A DNA stretch of 64,000 nucleotides from assembly GCF_027579695.1 (NCBI RefSeq), contig NC_083592.1, positions 31,143,961 through 31,207,960 of the forward strand, given 5' to 3'. The notes under the pieces were generated by a model. That model did not search any database, was not told the origin of the DNA, and saw only the letters and a list, made by a program, of their open reading frames with translations. The stretch is from Neoarius graeffei. Taxonomy: Eukaryota; Chordata; Actinopteri; Siluriformes; Ariidae. How positions within the stretch are numbered: the first letter of the stretch is position 1; every line of letters starts with the position of its first letter. This document shows positions 21,745 to 51,507 of the stretch, piece after piece. Both the position numbers and the translations under genes were made by a program.

Positions 21745-23640
21745 CCATTAACCTGGTACTGATAACAGCTTAACATTTTTTTTACATTACAATTTTGGGC
21801 CTTTGCTATGTATGTTAGGTGACAAGAGTCAGTAGTATTAGTGGTGTCAAGGTGGTAGGGGGTGCCTACTCGGGGCTCCATAAAGGCATGGGCCGGTCCT
21901 GATTAACGTCCACTCCTAAAACCATGTTTCACCATGAGAAAAGTGAATTCACTACCTAACTAGGTGTATGAGTTTTATATATTGGGTCATATTATACAGG
22001 GATACTGTTTTCTGTGCCAGTGATCGGAAGGTTATGAGTTCAATCTCACAGCAATGTGATTGTCTTCGGACATTTAGCACAGTCCGTCTCTAATCATATT
22101 ATCAGACATGTAGTACATGTTGCTATAATATGTCTTGATTTAAAATACTATATAAATGTATCCTCATCTATGATCTAGTCTATTGCATCACAAAATAAAT
22201 CTCAGAAAGGATCTCTGCACTATATAGATTAACATGATGCAGCAGCGCCCCCTCCTGGCCACTGAGTGCAAATCAGTTGATACTAAATCGGTTGATGCAC
22301 AATAGCAGGAATAAAGCAGTTGAGATATTAGCTGACCAAACTCATCTTCAGGATGTAGATGAAGATGTAACTTAACTGATAGAACAGACCTTTACTGAAC
22401 ACCCAATTGTTTATTCAGAGTTAAATAAGAGGGTGAAATGGCTGAGGAATATTTGGGATGGTACAGAGATGAGGAGGATTTTGATTGTGATCATGACTTC
22501 AACCTTCTGTTCACAAATTCAGGAGACAAAAAAACAAAACAAAACATTCCTTGGTTTGCAACATGAGGTATTCCATCCATAAAACAGACTGGAAGAAATA
22601 GAAAACATTCACAGACATGGACAGCTATAACTTGGGTAATTGTGGGGGGGCAAATACAGTCACAGCACACATGGGTTATCGTAAAAGGGAGCACACAAAC
22701 ACAGAAACCTCAAATGTCCTCACAATAGAACAGAAATGCCTTGAACACCCCCTTGTGTTGTGATAACATGGCTCACAATAAAGCTGTTCGCACCACAAAA
22801 TATTTCATGTGTCTCCAAGTCGGTCAGAACTGATGGGAAAAAGAAAAGAAAAAAAAAGTAATAGAATAAAATACATCTCTAATCAGGGTCATGACTGCAG
22901 CTTGAAGAGCTGCTTGTAGTGGAAAGGCTTAGTGCCCTTAATTTCAATTCGAATGATCCATGGCAAAGTGTGTATCTTATTTGTGCACCAGACACTTTTT
23001 ATTTCGAGTCAAGGGCACTTTTTCCAATGTCAAATGATCATGTGTGCAGTCAGACAGGGCTTATGGGTCATATGCCAACAGGAGACTTTGCATTTCTGAT
23101 TATTGTTTCATAACAATGGGGATTCATATGTGGACCATGTTTAGTAGTACAGGGAATAAAACACTGGATGGATCCAGCTTTCAGACTGAATAAAGTAGGA
23201 AACATAAAACATTTCTCTTTCTTGTTAACATCTTAACAGAATTCAAGGATTTGTACACAAGGCATACATCAAAAAATGTTCTCGGCAAGATGGCTGTATA
23301 AAAAGGACAATATTTTTTCTTTTTTCTGTTTATACAAAAATATTCCCTTTTAAAATATAAAAGGCACTTCATCTATAGACACTTGTTGGACGTCAGCACA
23401 AACCGTCTTTCAAAGGCAATTCAACCACAGGAGATGTATGTATTTTTTTTAAAAAAAGCTGATATTCCTAGAGCACCATAAAAATGTGAGATTGGAGGTA
23501 GACATATAATGATACTTTCAAGCTTGAAACCACCTCCGTCATAGTTAACTAAACCTGATGAGATACATGTTGTATATGTTGAGTGTGTTTGTGCATGTGT
23601 GCATGCATAGATTTATGCACAGTTATTCCTGACCTTAACA
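21745..23640. other. Unannotated stretch
   Basis: AT-rich sequence with small random frames. It lies downstream of the collagen gene's stop codon, but no transcript end is identified. Confidence 0.4.
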
Positions 23641-23742
23641 TATAGTCCTCTCAGAAAATATTGGAACGCCAATATATTAGCCAATTTCTTTTTGCTATAC
23701 ACTGAAGACAGTTGGGTTTAAGATGCAAAGAAGAATGAGATA

Positions 23743-24111
23743 TCTATCCATCCATTGTCTGTAGCCGCTTTATCCTGTTCTACAGGGTCGCGGGCAAGCT
23801 GGAGCCTATCCCAGCTGACTATGGCTGAAAGGCGGGGTACACCCTGGACAAGTCGCCAGGTCATCACAGGGCCAACACAGAGACAAACAACCATTCACAC
23901 TCACACCTACAGTCCATTTAGAGCCACCAATTATCCTAACCTGCATGTCTTTGGACTGTGGGAAGAAACCAGAGCACCCAGAGGCAACCCACACAGACAT
24001 GGGGAGAACATGCAAACTCCACACAGAAAGACCCTTGTCGGCCACTGGGCTCAAACCCAGAACCTTGTTGCTGTGAGGTGACAGTGCTAACCATGACACC
24101 ACTGTGCCGCC
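23743..24111 (-). mobile_element. V-SINE-type SINE, minus strand
   Basis: GAAGAATGAGATA is duplicated on both sides (23730-23742 and 24112-24124). The minus strand starts with a GGCGGCACAGTGGTGTCATG head and keeps the TTTGCATGTTCTCCCCATG core. It is inserted in the Tc1-like relic. Confidence 0.92.
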
Positions 24112-25322
24112 GAAGAATGAGATAATTGATCAGAATTTCAGCTTTCATTTTCTGATCCATATTATGTTAAACATGACACCTTTTTATTCGAAGACTGCAT
24201 TTGTTGTTAAAAAGGACAAACCAACATGAAGACGAAGAGCTGTCTAAAGGAAAAAAAGCAAGCCATTTTGAAGCTGAAAAAAGAACGGAAATTGATCAGA
24301 GCCATTGCACAAGCATTGGGCATGGCCAGTACAACAATTTGGAATGCACTGAAAAATAAAGAAATCGCTGGTGTGCCAACAACCAGACATGGATCAGATC
24401 AGCCAAGGAAAACAATAGCAGTTGATGAACAGTGTGAGAGCTGTGAAGAAAAACCTCAAAACAACAGTCAATGACATCACCAGTGAGCTCAACAGTGCAG
24501 GGGTGAAGGTATCACAATTCACTGTTCGAAAGAAGACCGAGAGCAGAAATATATGTAGTATAGGCCATACCACAAGACGCAAACCACTCATCAGCAGTAC
24601 GAATTGGCAGGTCAGAGTGAAATGTGCAAAGAAATGACATGAGACATGAGCCACAAACATTTTGGAACCAAGATTAACCTCTAGCAAAGTGATGGAAAGT
24701 CCAAAGTATAGGGAAAGAAAGGATCAATGATCATGATCCAAAACATACAAGCTCATCAGTCAAGCACGGTGGAGGTTGTGTCATGGCTCGGATTTGCATG
24801 GCTCCTTCTGGAACAGACGCACCAATCTTTAACGATGATGTACACCATGATGGTAGCAGCAGAATGAAGTCTACAGAAAATTTCTGTCTGCCAATTTCCA
24901 GAGAAATGCATCCAATCTCAGTGTGAGGAACGTCACCATGCAGCAAGACAAAGACCCAAAACACACTGCCAACACAACAAAGGACTTCATCTTGAGAAAA
25001 AAGGTTTTAGACTGGCCAAGTCAAATCACCAAACCTTAATGCAATTGTCCATGCATTTCACCTCCTGAAGAGGAGACTGGAAGGAGAAACCCCCCAAAAC
25101 AAACAACAACTGAAAGAAGTTGTGGCATAAGCCTGGAAAAGCATCAGAAAAGAAGAATGTAAGTTTTATTCATATCATTGGATCACTGGCTTGTTGCAAG
25201 ACATATGCAACAAAATATTAAATGTTACTTATGTTAAGACTATTTGTTCCTATACTTTTGCTCACCTAACTATTGGGTGGTCTGCCACCAAAGGTGCCAT
25301 GTTCGAAGTTGTTGAATACATC

Positions 25323-25643
25323 CATCCATTATCCGTAGCTACTTATCCTGTGCAGGGTCGCAGGCAAGCTGGAGCCTATCCCAGCTGACTATGGGTGAGA
25401 GGCGGGGTACACCCTGGACAAGTCGCCAGATCATCGCAGGGCTAACACAGAGACACAGACAACAATTCACACCTACGGTCAATTTAGAGCCACCAATTAA
25501 CCTAACCTTTGGACTGTGGGGGAAACCAGAGCACCCGGAGGAAACAGGGAGAACATGCAAACTCCACACAGAAAGACTCGAACCCAGAACCTTCTTGCTG
25601 TGAGGCGGCACTGCTAACCACTACACCACCGTGCCACCCGTTT
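25323..25643 (-). mobile_element. V-SINE-type SINE, minus strand
   Basis: AATACATC is duplicated on both sides (25315-25322 and 25644-25651). The core carries internal deletions compared with the other copies. It is inserted in the Tc1-like relic. Confidence 0.88.
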
Positions 25644-25800
25644 AATACATCTAGATGTAAATATCAGGAAATGAAAGCTGAAATTCTGATCTATTGTATA
25701 CTCATATTCATGTTTTGATCTTAAATCCAAAATGTCTTCAGTGTATAACAAGAACTGGCCTTGCCATTCCAATACTTTCACAGGAGACTGCTGTCTAACC

Positions 25801-26391
25801 CATAAATCCACCAAGTATCATTAGAACAAGATCTACAGACAGAGAGACAGACACACTCACACACAGACACACTTATGCACCAAACCTGAAGAAAAGTCAA
25901 TGAGTGACAGTAAACCTTAATTCACTTGAACAGCCAAATATAGGATTCACCTTTATACAACAAAATCTCTCTCACATTGCACTTTACAAAAAATATACAT
26001 ACACATATAAATACATATGTTCATGTATAAAAAATTATATAAAATAAGTACTGTAAATGTAAATACGTGTTGAACTTCCAATTCGGCACCCATCTGTAAC
26101 AGGAAAGCACAAATGTGTGAATAAATTAACTCTTTTGGCAGTTTGAGACCGAGTGCTCAAAGTTTCTTAAAATCTTCTTTGAAAAACAGCTGGAAAGAGA
26201 AAGTAGTCCTTTAAAAAAGAGCTTTTTGTTCATTAAGCCTCCAGCTTGAGAAGTCTTGTTTACTTTCAAGATGCTCTGGATCTCATTTTCCTCCATGCTG
26301 AGTCTGCAGTCCAGGTCTGTGCAGTGGGAGCCCAAAAATCTCAGAGCGCCAAGCTATAGCACGACACCTCTCTGTTCTTTCCTTCTGTGCT
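25801..26391 (-). other. Probable collagen 3' UTR
   Basis: This directly follows the collagen stop codon on the minus strand. It contains no repeat that I recognise apart from short CA text near 25850. I see no clear AATAAA on the minus strand within it, so the poly(A) site is not located. Confidence 0.45.
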
Positions 26392-44087
<17,696 letters not shown>

Positions 44088-45280
44088 CTGATCACACACA
44101 TACAATAGCATTGTTATTATTACATAATCACACCAGCAGAAGTCACTGAATAAGATACCACCCTTTAAGCTGACTTCAAACAAATAAAGTTAAGGGGACT
44201 CAGTTAAACCCCCCAAGTTTACTGGTTGCTAGATGAGGGTCAGCTGCAGGTCCCCTTCCTGTGGCTCCTATTACAGGAGCATTTGGACTTGAACAAACAG
44301 TAAAAGGAGTCAGATTTAAGTCTTCACGTTTATTTTCGAACAATATGATCAAACTTTTTTTTTACACAACAGAACAATTATTTTACAACAATTTGTTTTA
44401 CAATACAATATTTCTTTGACAAATCCTTTTTAACAAGTATTAAGAGTTTAAAATGGCATATGAACCATTTATAGTTCTAATAGATTTATAATTCTCACTA
44501 GAAAGTTGGATAGCTTATTTCTTCTTTCTGTAATGTGTTTTCACTCACCGCTCCACTACCGATCACTACTCTGATGTTTGTGCTGAGTGAAGAAGTACAG
44601 TAGTAGACTGACTGCTCGTTTGAAATAACAGGTAAAAATAAGTCATTTTCTATGGCTAGCTAACTTGAAGATGTTTATAAAGTGATATTATACTTCAACA
44701 TGATCTCACTATGAATATTCGTAACATAACAATAGCTAACTTAATATAGAGTGTGTATGAAGACATCACTCACACTTTTTTTGAAAGAAAAAAAACCCTC
44801 ATATGCCCTCCATCTTTTGCCACTTGGGGGGTTCTGATATTGTTTGAATCGAATTGTTTGAATCGTTTTTGAGCACACGAGAGGAGAGCGAAGTGGATGG
44901 GAGGGGATGTTTCTGCATGGTCCTAGTGCCTGCACCTCTCCTGTTTTTGAGCAGGTGCTCTTTCCGTGTGGTCCTAGTGCCTGCACTCCTATTATTAATT
45001 TTTTTTGGACCTGAAAGCATGTGTGGTGGTGGGGCAATCTAATGATAGGGGAAACACTGGCACTGAAGGGTAATGAGAGCTTTCATTATTTAACAATGTT
45101 ATCCAGCAGCTTCTCATATTTTCATATATATTATCATCAAGTTCAAAGACACTGCAAAGCATCGTCTGAGAGTGGATACATTTAAAAGTGCATACTTTTA
45201 CCATTTTAATCTCATTTGACAACTTATGTCATATTATTACCAATATGGGACACAAACATCCCAGAAGCGCACAGATGTGT
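44088..45280. other. Intron sequence
   Basis: I searched the minus strand for Gly-X-Y exons and found none. Short mirrored phrases about TGCCTGCACCTCT occur near 44930-44990 (GTGGTCCTAGTGCCTGCAC twice). Confidence 0.5.
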
Positions 45281-46045
45281 AACGTATGTCAGTGCAGAAA
45301 ATATCAGTCATAAGACAACCTTATGTCAAAAAGTGTCAGAATGTCATAAGGCAACCTGATGTAACAAAAAGTTTTGTCGTGTCATAACACAAGCTTACGT
45401 TGACAAAAAGTGTTAGTATCAGAAGACAAACTTATGTCAACAAAAAAGTGTGCTAGGAAGACAACCTAATATAAAACAACCTTATGTAGACAAAAAAGGG
45501 CCAGTGTCCTAAAGACAACCTTGTCGACAATTAGTGTCATAGTGTCAAAACCCAACCATATGTCTCCAAATAATGTCATAACACAACCTTATGTTGACAA
45601 AAAGTGTCATGGCGTCATAGGACAACTTTATATCAACAAAAGAATATCAATGCCATAAGACAACAGAATATTGGCACTGATTGTCCATGTGATAAGACAA
45701 TCTTACATCAAAAAAAAACGTGTCAATCTTTTGTAAGCTTTATGTCACTTGATTTAGCTGTTATGTCATCAAAATTGACATCACAATGAAACAGTCTTTA
45801 TGACAGCTGATGTTTACAGGAAAAGGGCTTAATAAATGATCGCGTACATTAATGTCAGTTGTTAGGAAATGTTTGTGTAAGTGTCATGTAGCCATATGAA
45901 AACTACTCCTAAATTGTTACCAGTAAGACAGTTTGAACAGCAGGGAAAAAAAAAAAAATCGGACAAATGGATGTCAACAAAAAGCATTGGTGTCATAACA
46001 CAATCTTATGTCTTCAAATAGTGTCAGAGCACAAACTTATGTCTC
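45281..46045. repeat. 31-bp minisatellite, left part (diverged)
   Basis: Phrases like GTGTCATAACACAACCTTAT and GTCAACAAAAAGTGTCA repeat with variable spacing, becoming more regular towards 46045 (AAACTTATGTCTC). It continues at 50967-51153 and 57088-57431 after two retroelement insertions. Confidence 0.8.
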
Positions 46046-46354
46046 TGTAGCGGTTCTTGTAAAAGGGGTGGAGCACAGAAGACGGCAGGACAGAGATCAG
46101 GTTGATATGGCGTTTTATTGCTACACTTTTCAGTCTAACAATTATTGGGGAAATTTACAGACACACACACTCGGCGTCTGGTTCGGGGAAGAGTCCCCTC
46201 TGCTCTCGCTCTCCCTCCTTAAGTAGGGCGCGGTCACTGGGAAGACACACAAACACAGGTTAATTGCCCTCAGGTGTAGTGATTCTGCCACTTACCTTCC
46301 CTGACTCCGCCCCCCTGTCACAGACCAGCGCTTGACCACGCACTCGCTGCCACA
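46046..46354 (-). repeat. 3' LTR of gypsy copy 1
   Basis: 309 bp. The minus strand begins TGTGGCAGCGAGTGCGTGG and ends AGAACCGCTACA; an AATAAAA signal and CTACTTAAGG lie inside. A purine-rich tract GGGCGGTGGGGGTA just upstream (46355-46368) is the likely polypurine tract. Confidence 0.93.
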
Positions 46355-46369
46355 TACCCCCACCGCCCG

Positions 46370-47620
46370 ACTCAGGCTGGGTGGCCATCTGGCCTGCAGC
46401 CGACTCCCCCCCCCCCGACAGGAGAGGAAGTCCGCCACGACCATCTGCGCCCCCGGCCTGTGGACCACCTTGAAATTAAAGGGTTGGAGTGCCAGATACC
46501 AACGGGTGATCCGCGTGTTGGCATCCTTCATGCAGTGGAGCCACTGGAGGGGCACGTGGTCCGAACAGAGGGTGAAAGGGCGTCCCAGCAGGTAGTAACG
46601 GAGGGCGAGGACCACCCACTTGATCGCCAAGCACTCTTTCTCGATGGTGCTGTAGCGCTCCTCAAGCACCGACAGCTTCGTGCTGATGTACAAGACTGGG
46701 CGGTCCTCCCCCTCCGCCTCCTGGGACAAAACAGCCCCCAGCCCTCTGTCCGACGCATCTGTCTGCAACATAAAGGGGAGAGAGAAGTCAGGGGAGTGTA
46801 AAAGTGGCCCCCCACACAGTGCAGCCTTTACCTCAGAGAAAGCCCGCTGGCATTGCTCCGTCCACTGGACCGGATCTGGGGCCCCCTTTTTAGTCAGATC
46901 AGTCAGCGGGCTGGTGACGTCCAAATAATTAGGTATAAACCTAAGATAATAGCCAGCAAGCCCCAGGAACTGTCTCCCCCCCTTTTTGGTCTTGGGCCTC
47001 GGGCAGGCCGCAATTGCTGCTGTCTTGTTAATTTGGGGATGCACCTGCCCGTTGCCCAAGTGGAAGCCCAGATACCGTACTTCCACCTGCCCAATCACAC
47101 ACTGCTTTGGGTTGGCTGTGAGCCCTGCTCGCCTCAGCGACCTAAGGACGGCCCTCAGATGTTCGAGGTGCCTCGGCCAGTCATTACTATAGATGATGAT
47201 GTCATTGAGGTAGGTGGCCGCATAAGTGGCGTGGGGGCAGAGGACCCTGTCCATCAGCCGCTGAAACGTAGCGGGCGCCCCAAACAGCCCAAACGGAAGT
47301 GTGACGAATTGGTGTAATCCGAACGGTGTGGAAAAGGCAGTCTTTTCTCGGGATAGTGGAGTCAAGGGGATCTGCCAGTATCCCTTTGTCAAATCCAGTG
47401 TCGAATAAAAGCGAGCTGTGCCTAGTCGATCGAGCAACTCATCAATCCGAGGCATTGGGTACGCGTCAAATTTAGACACCGCGTTGACTTTTCTATAGTC
47501 CACACAGAACCGGATTGACCTGTCGGCCTTGGGTACCAAGACCACCGGGCTGCTCCAGTCACTGTGGGACTCCTCGATGATGCCCATTTCGAGCATGGCC
47601 TCGAGTTCTTCCCGATCCAC
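46370..47620 (-). pseudogene. Reverse transcriptase and RNase H, copy 1
   Basis: The minus-strand frame runs from EELEAMLEMGIIEES through the RT fingers and palm (FCVDYRKVN, LDLTKGYWQIPL, FGLFGAPATFQRLMD). The usual YxDD reads YLND here (AAT at 47204-47206), so the first catalytic Asp is Asn; copy 2 keeps YLDD. RNase H follows (QTDASDRGLGAVLSQ, YSTIEKECLAIKW, CSDHVPLQWL). It ends near DFLSCRGGG, close to the LTR. A frameshift at about 47665 separates it from the integrase part. Confidence 0.92.
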
Positions 47621-47653
47621 CTTTTTTTGTGTTCGGGTAGCCTGTAAGGGCGG

Positions 47654-49147
47654 CTACGCACTACCACCCCCCGGGGGCGTCTCTATGTGGTGCTCTATGA
47701 GGTCAGTGCGACCGGGCAGGAGCGAGAACACATCCGAAAACTCGGTCTGCAACTGGGCGACCTCTGCGAGTTGGGTCGGGGAGAGGTGGTCTCCACAGGG
47801 GACTGGAGAGGTACGTGATGCTAATGCCCCTTTTTGAACCTCCGGCCCCAGCTCCGTCTTCTCCAGAACCACCGAAACCAACGCCACGGGGACCTCCTCA
47901 TTCCAGAGTTTAAGCAGATTGAGGTGGTAAATCTGTAGCGCCCCACCCCTGTCTGTTCGCCTCACCTCATAGTCAACGTCCCCGACTCGCCGTGTGACCT
48001 CAAAGGGTCCTTGCCACTTGACGACCAATTTGGAGCTCGACGTGGGCAACAGTACGAGTACTTTATCTCCCGGTGCGAACTCTTTAAGGCGCATACCCTT
48101 GTTGTACAGGTGGGTTTGCCGTTCTTGGGCCTGCCGCAAATTCTCCTGGGTTAGGTGGGTGAGGGTGTGGAGTTTTGCGCGCAGGTCCATAACGTATTGA
48201 ATTTCGCTTTTGCTTTGTGAAGGCCCTTCCTCCCAATTTTCCCACAGCACATCTAGAATGCCGCACGGCTTATGCCCATATAATAATTCGAATGGGGAGA
48301 ATCCCGTGGAGGCTTGGGGAACCTCTCGCACTGAAAACAGCAAGGGCTCGAGCCACTTATCCCAATTACGTGCGTTCTCACTTACGAATTTTTTAATTAT
48401 ATTCTTGAGGGTACGGTTGAACCGTTCAACTAAGCCGTCCGTTTGTGGATGATACACGCTGGTGCGGATCGGCTTAATCCCCAATAACCCATACAGTTTG
48501 CGCAGTGTCCGTGACATAAACGTGGTGCCTTGATCAGTCAGAATCTCTTTCGGGATTCCAACTCGGGAGATAACGCGGAAGAGCGCCTCCGCAATACTGC
48601 GTGCTGAGATATTGCGCAGAGGCACTGTTTCCGGGTATCGCATTGCATAGTCCACCAGAACTAATATAAAGCGGTACCCTCGTGTCGACCGATCTAATGA
48701 CCCGACGAGATCCATCCCAACTCTTTTGAACAGGGTCTCGATTAATGGTAAAGGGCGCAAAGGCGCTTTTGGAATGGCCGCTGGATTCACTAACTGGCAT
48801 TCGCGGCACGCCGTACACCACCTACGAACATCGCCGCGAATCCCCGGCCAATAGAATTGGGCCATTATTCGGGCTAATGTCTTATCCTGCCCTAAGTGTC
48901 CAGCCATGGGATTAAAGTGAGCCGCCTGGAATACCAATTCCCGGCGGCTCTTTGGAATTAAAAGCTGCGTGACTTGCTCTTTTGTCTGAGTGTCCTGCGT
49001 CACTCGGTATAATCTATCCTTCATAATAGAAAAATAGGGGAAGGACAGGGTGGCGTTTGGCGGGAGCGTTTGACCATCGATTACTCTCACTTGGTCAAAC
49101 GCATGCCGCAGAGTCTCGTCTCGCGACTGTTCTAACGGGAAATCCAC
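47654..49147 (-). pseudogene. Integrase and GPY/F region, copy 1
   Basis: 498 codons on the minus strand. Residues 77-114 hold an HHCC zinc finger (His77, His84, CTAC with Cys111 and Cys114). The catalytic triad is Asp146 (GMDLVG), Asp205 (LTDQGTTF) and Glu241 (GLVERFNR), a DD35E spacing. A GPY/F-like module follows (KWQGPFEV) with HLNLLKLW. It sits upstream of RT. The ORF ends at 47654 because of an extra G compared with copy 2; a second indel in the A-run follows. Confidence 0.93.
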
Positions 49148-49700
49148 GAGGGATTCCCCGAGAGAGGAGCCTGTGGCTCCTCACTCTGACGCAGAGATGA
49201 CGTAGACGGCTCTGTGACAGCTGCTCCCACCAAGGCGACACTGGGACCTCCCCCTGCTGAAGTATGGCAGGACCCACTCTCCACTAAATGGCTCATCAAC
49301 TCCCCGAATCCCAGCCAATCAGTCCCCAAAATTATAGAGTGGGTGAGGCGAGGATTAACCGCCGCCTTCACTATAAATTTTCCCCCTCGGAAAAAAATGT
49401 GGACTGACACCAAAGGGTAGCTGTGAACATCCCTGTGCACACACAACACCTTCACCCCCTGTGCTTCCCCCAATGCCTCGTTTTGCACCAGGCTTTGGTG
49501 AATTGATTTTTGATTACAACCGGAATCCACCAACGCCTGATATGTATCCCCTTGAATACTCACCAGTATGCGATACGCTCCGGCCCGATCGAGGGTGGCT
49601 CCTGGCGCGTCGGGGATCTGAACCACCGTGCCCACCTCCATTGCCGTGCACTGCTGTTGGAGGTGGCCCAGCTCCCCGCAGTGCCAGCAAACCGGCCCGG
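49132..49700 (-). pseudogene. Zinc knuckle and protease, copy 1
   Basis: CWHCGELGHLQQQC is a CCHC knuckle (about 49648-49690). The aspartic protease motif ALVDSGCNQ (about 49525) and the flap or far motif HSIILGTDWL follow. The frame is +1 relative to gag and overlaps the gag end across a C-rich tract. A frameshift near 49150-49170 separates it from integrase; copy 2 is continuous there. Confidence 0.9.
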
Positions 49701-49729
49701 TCTTCCTCTCTGCACCAGTGTTCTGGGGC

Positions 49730-50611
49730 TCACTCACCTGAGGGGGGGGGAAGACAGACACAGAAGGGAGAAACGGGAGGGCACCACGGGTGCGGCAGGC
49801 CGGCTGGGGTGGCGCCGGCCCCCGCCTCCATGGTGGGGGAATGGGGCGAGGACGGGACACAGGAGGAGGGGGAGAGAGAGAGAGAGAAGAGGAGAGAAGA
49901 GGCTGTCTGCTGTCCTGCCGCCGGGACTGCCGCCAAATGGTCCTCCGCCAGCTCGATGGCCTGATCCAGCGACGCCGGGCGGTGGCACTGGACCCACTCC
50001 GCGGTTCCTGTTGGCAAGCGCGCAATGAACTGCTCCAGTACCACCTGGTCGATGATCCCCTCGGCGTCGCGGTTGTCGGCCCTCAGCTACCGCCAGCAGG
50101 CGTCCCGGAGTTGCTGGCCAAACGCGAACGGCCGGCCGACTTCCTCCAAGCGCAAAGCGCGGAAGCGCTGGCGCTGCTGCTCGGGGGTGCGCCCCACACG
50201 CTGGAGGACAGCCCGCCGAAGGTCCGCGTAGGCCAGCCGGCGGTCGGTGGGGAACTGTAGCGCTGCCAGCTGCGCCTCTCCCATTAGCAGGGGGAGGAGG
50301 CACGCCGCGCGCTGATCCATTGGCCACCCCGAGGTCTCCGCAACTTGCTCAAAGAGCATGATGAAAGCCTCGGGGTCATCCTGCGGGCCCATCTTTGTCA
50401 GGGTTAGGGGGGACGGGCCCGCGGTGGGAGCACTGGTAGACCCTGCCAACATGAGGAGGTGCCGGAACACCTGTCGATCCTCTTGCTGGGCCAACACCAG
50501 GGCCTCGAAGCGCTGCTCCTGCTCCTTATGGAGGGTGACTAGTGCCTGGTGCTGGCTTTGCTGGGCCGTGGCGAGGGCGTGGACCATGTTGGCGAACGGG
50601 GAAGACTCCAT
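49730..50611 (-). pseudogene. SCAN-like gag with one nonsense codon, copy 1
   Basis: About 293 codons from MESSPFANMVHALATAQQSQ to PPPSGE-stop. A coiled-coil-like N-terminus is followed by a capsid part with RVGRTPEQQRQRFRALRLEE and VVLEQFIARLPTGTAEWVQ. That helix pattern resembles the SCAN domain, which is held to derive from Gmr1-like gag. One TAG (50087) replaces a Trp codon seen in copy 2. A Pro/Ser-rich tail precedes the overlap with the protease frame. Confidence 0.9.
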
Positions 50612-50640
50612 GGGGCGGTTCGGCGTCTGCGCTCCAGGTC

Positions 50641-50656
50641 CCGGGTTTCGGCACCA
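50641..50656 (-). promoter_or_regulatory. Primer-binding site, copy 1
   Basis: TGGTGCCGAAACCCGG on the minus strand starts one base after the 5' LTR. Copy 2 has TGGTGCTGAAACCCGG at the same place. I did not identify the tRNA. Confidence 0.75.
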
Positions 50657-50657
50657 C

Positions 50658-50966
50658 TGTAGCGGTTCTTGTAAAAGGGGTGGAGCACAGAAGACGGCAG
50701 GACAGAGTTCGGGTTGATATGGCGTTTTATTGCTACACTTTTCAGTCTAACAATTATTGGGGAAATTTACAGACACACACACTTGGCGTCTGGTTCGGGG
50801 AAGAGTCCCCTCTGCTCTTGCTCTCCCTCCTTAAGTAGGGCGCGGTCACTGGGAAGACACACAAACACAGGTTAATTGCCCTCAGGTGTAGTGATTCTGC
50901 CAGTTACCTTCCCTGACTCCGCCCCCCTGTCACAGACCAGCGCTTGACCACGCCCCCGCTGCCACA
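50658..50966 (-). repeat. 5' LTR of gypsy copy 1
   Basis: 309 bp, the same length as the 3' LTR and about 97-98% identical by eye. Terminal TG...CA. Confidence 0.94.
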
Positions 50967-51153
50967 GTCTCCCAATAGTGTCATAACACAACCTTATGTC
51001 TCCAGTGTCATAGCACAACCTTATGTCTCTAAATAGTGTCATAGCACAACCCAATGTCTCCAAACAGTGTCATAGCACAAGTCTATGTCTCCAAATAGTG
51101 TCATAGTACAAGCTTATGTCTCTAAATAGTGTCATAGCACAACCATATGTCTC
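50967..51153. repeat. 31-bp minisatellite, middle part
   Basis: About six units of AGTGTCATAGCACAACCTTA followed by TGTCTCCAAAT. Sandwiched between the two gypsy elements. Confidence 0.93.
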
Positions 51154-51461
51154 TGTGGCAGCGGGGCCGTGGTCAAGCGCCGGTCTGTGACAGGAGGGCG
51201 GAGTCAGGGAAGGTAAGTGGCAGAATCGCTACACCTGATGTCAACTAACCAGTGTTTGTGTGTGTCTTCTCAGTGACTGCGTCCTACTTAAGGAGGGAGA
51301 GCGAGAGCAGAGGAGCTCATCCCCGAACCAGACGCTGGTCGTGTGTGTCTGTTTGGTTTAAAAGTTGTTCACTGAAAAGTGTGGCAATAAAAGCCCTATT
51401 TCCGAACCTGATCTCTGTCCTGCCGTCCTCTTTGCTCCACCCACCCATACAAACCGTTACA
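51154..51461 (+). repeat. 5' LTR of gypsy copy 2
   Basis: 308 bp, TGTGGCAGCGGGGCCGTGG to AAACCGTTACA, with CTACTTAAGG and AATAAAAG inside. The primer-binding site follows at 51463-51480. Confidence 0.94.
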
Positions 51462-51507
51462 GTGGTGCTGAAACCCGGGATCTGGAGCGCAGCAGCCGAT
51501 CAGCCCC

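Larger units (their letters stand above)
23643..25800 (+). pseudogene. Decayed Tc1-like transposon, plus strand
   Basis: The ends AGTCCTCTCAGAAAATATTG and the inverse of CCAATACTTTCACAGGAGACTG-type sequence are related inverted repeats, each followed inward by TATACACTGAAGACA or its relative. The plus strand encodes a helix-turn-helix start (MKTKSCLKEKKQAILKLKKE, then IAQALGMASTTIWNALKNKE). After several frame breaks it shows the ICMAPSGTDAPIFNDDV-type block of Tc1 transposases. Two SINEs (23743-24111 and 25323-25643) are inserted. It is inactive. Confidence 0.78.
46046..50966 (-). mobile_element. Gmr1-like Ty3/gypsy LTR retrotransposon, copy 1
   Basis: Flanked by two 309-bp LTRs (46046-46354 and 50658-50966) that start TG and end CA, and by a 5-bp duplication GTCTC (46041-46045, 50967-50971). 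The LTRs differ at about 6-8 sites, so the insertion is fairly recent. On the minus strand the order is gag, zinc knuckle, protease, integrase, reverse transcriptase, RNase H. Integrase before RT is the Gmr1 arrangement, unlike standard gypsy. One nonsense codon, frameshifts and an altered RT active site make it inactive. Confidence 0.93.

Noticed and set aside
23168-26391. Poly(A) signal for the collagen gene
   Set aside because: Minus-strand AATAAA motifs occur only far from the stop and inside transposon copies; none could be tied to the transcript.
44230-44290. Possible collagen exon (Gly-Ala-Thr-Gly-Arg-Gly on the minus strand)
   Set aside because: The Gly spacing does not follow Gly-X-Y and no donor site follows.
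49461-50260. Long plus-strand frames across the gypsy gag region, and their counterparts at 51889-52652
   Set aside because: GC-rich antisense shadows of gag and protease; the coding strand is clear from conserved motifs.
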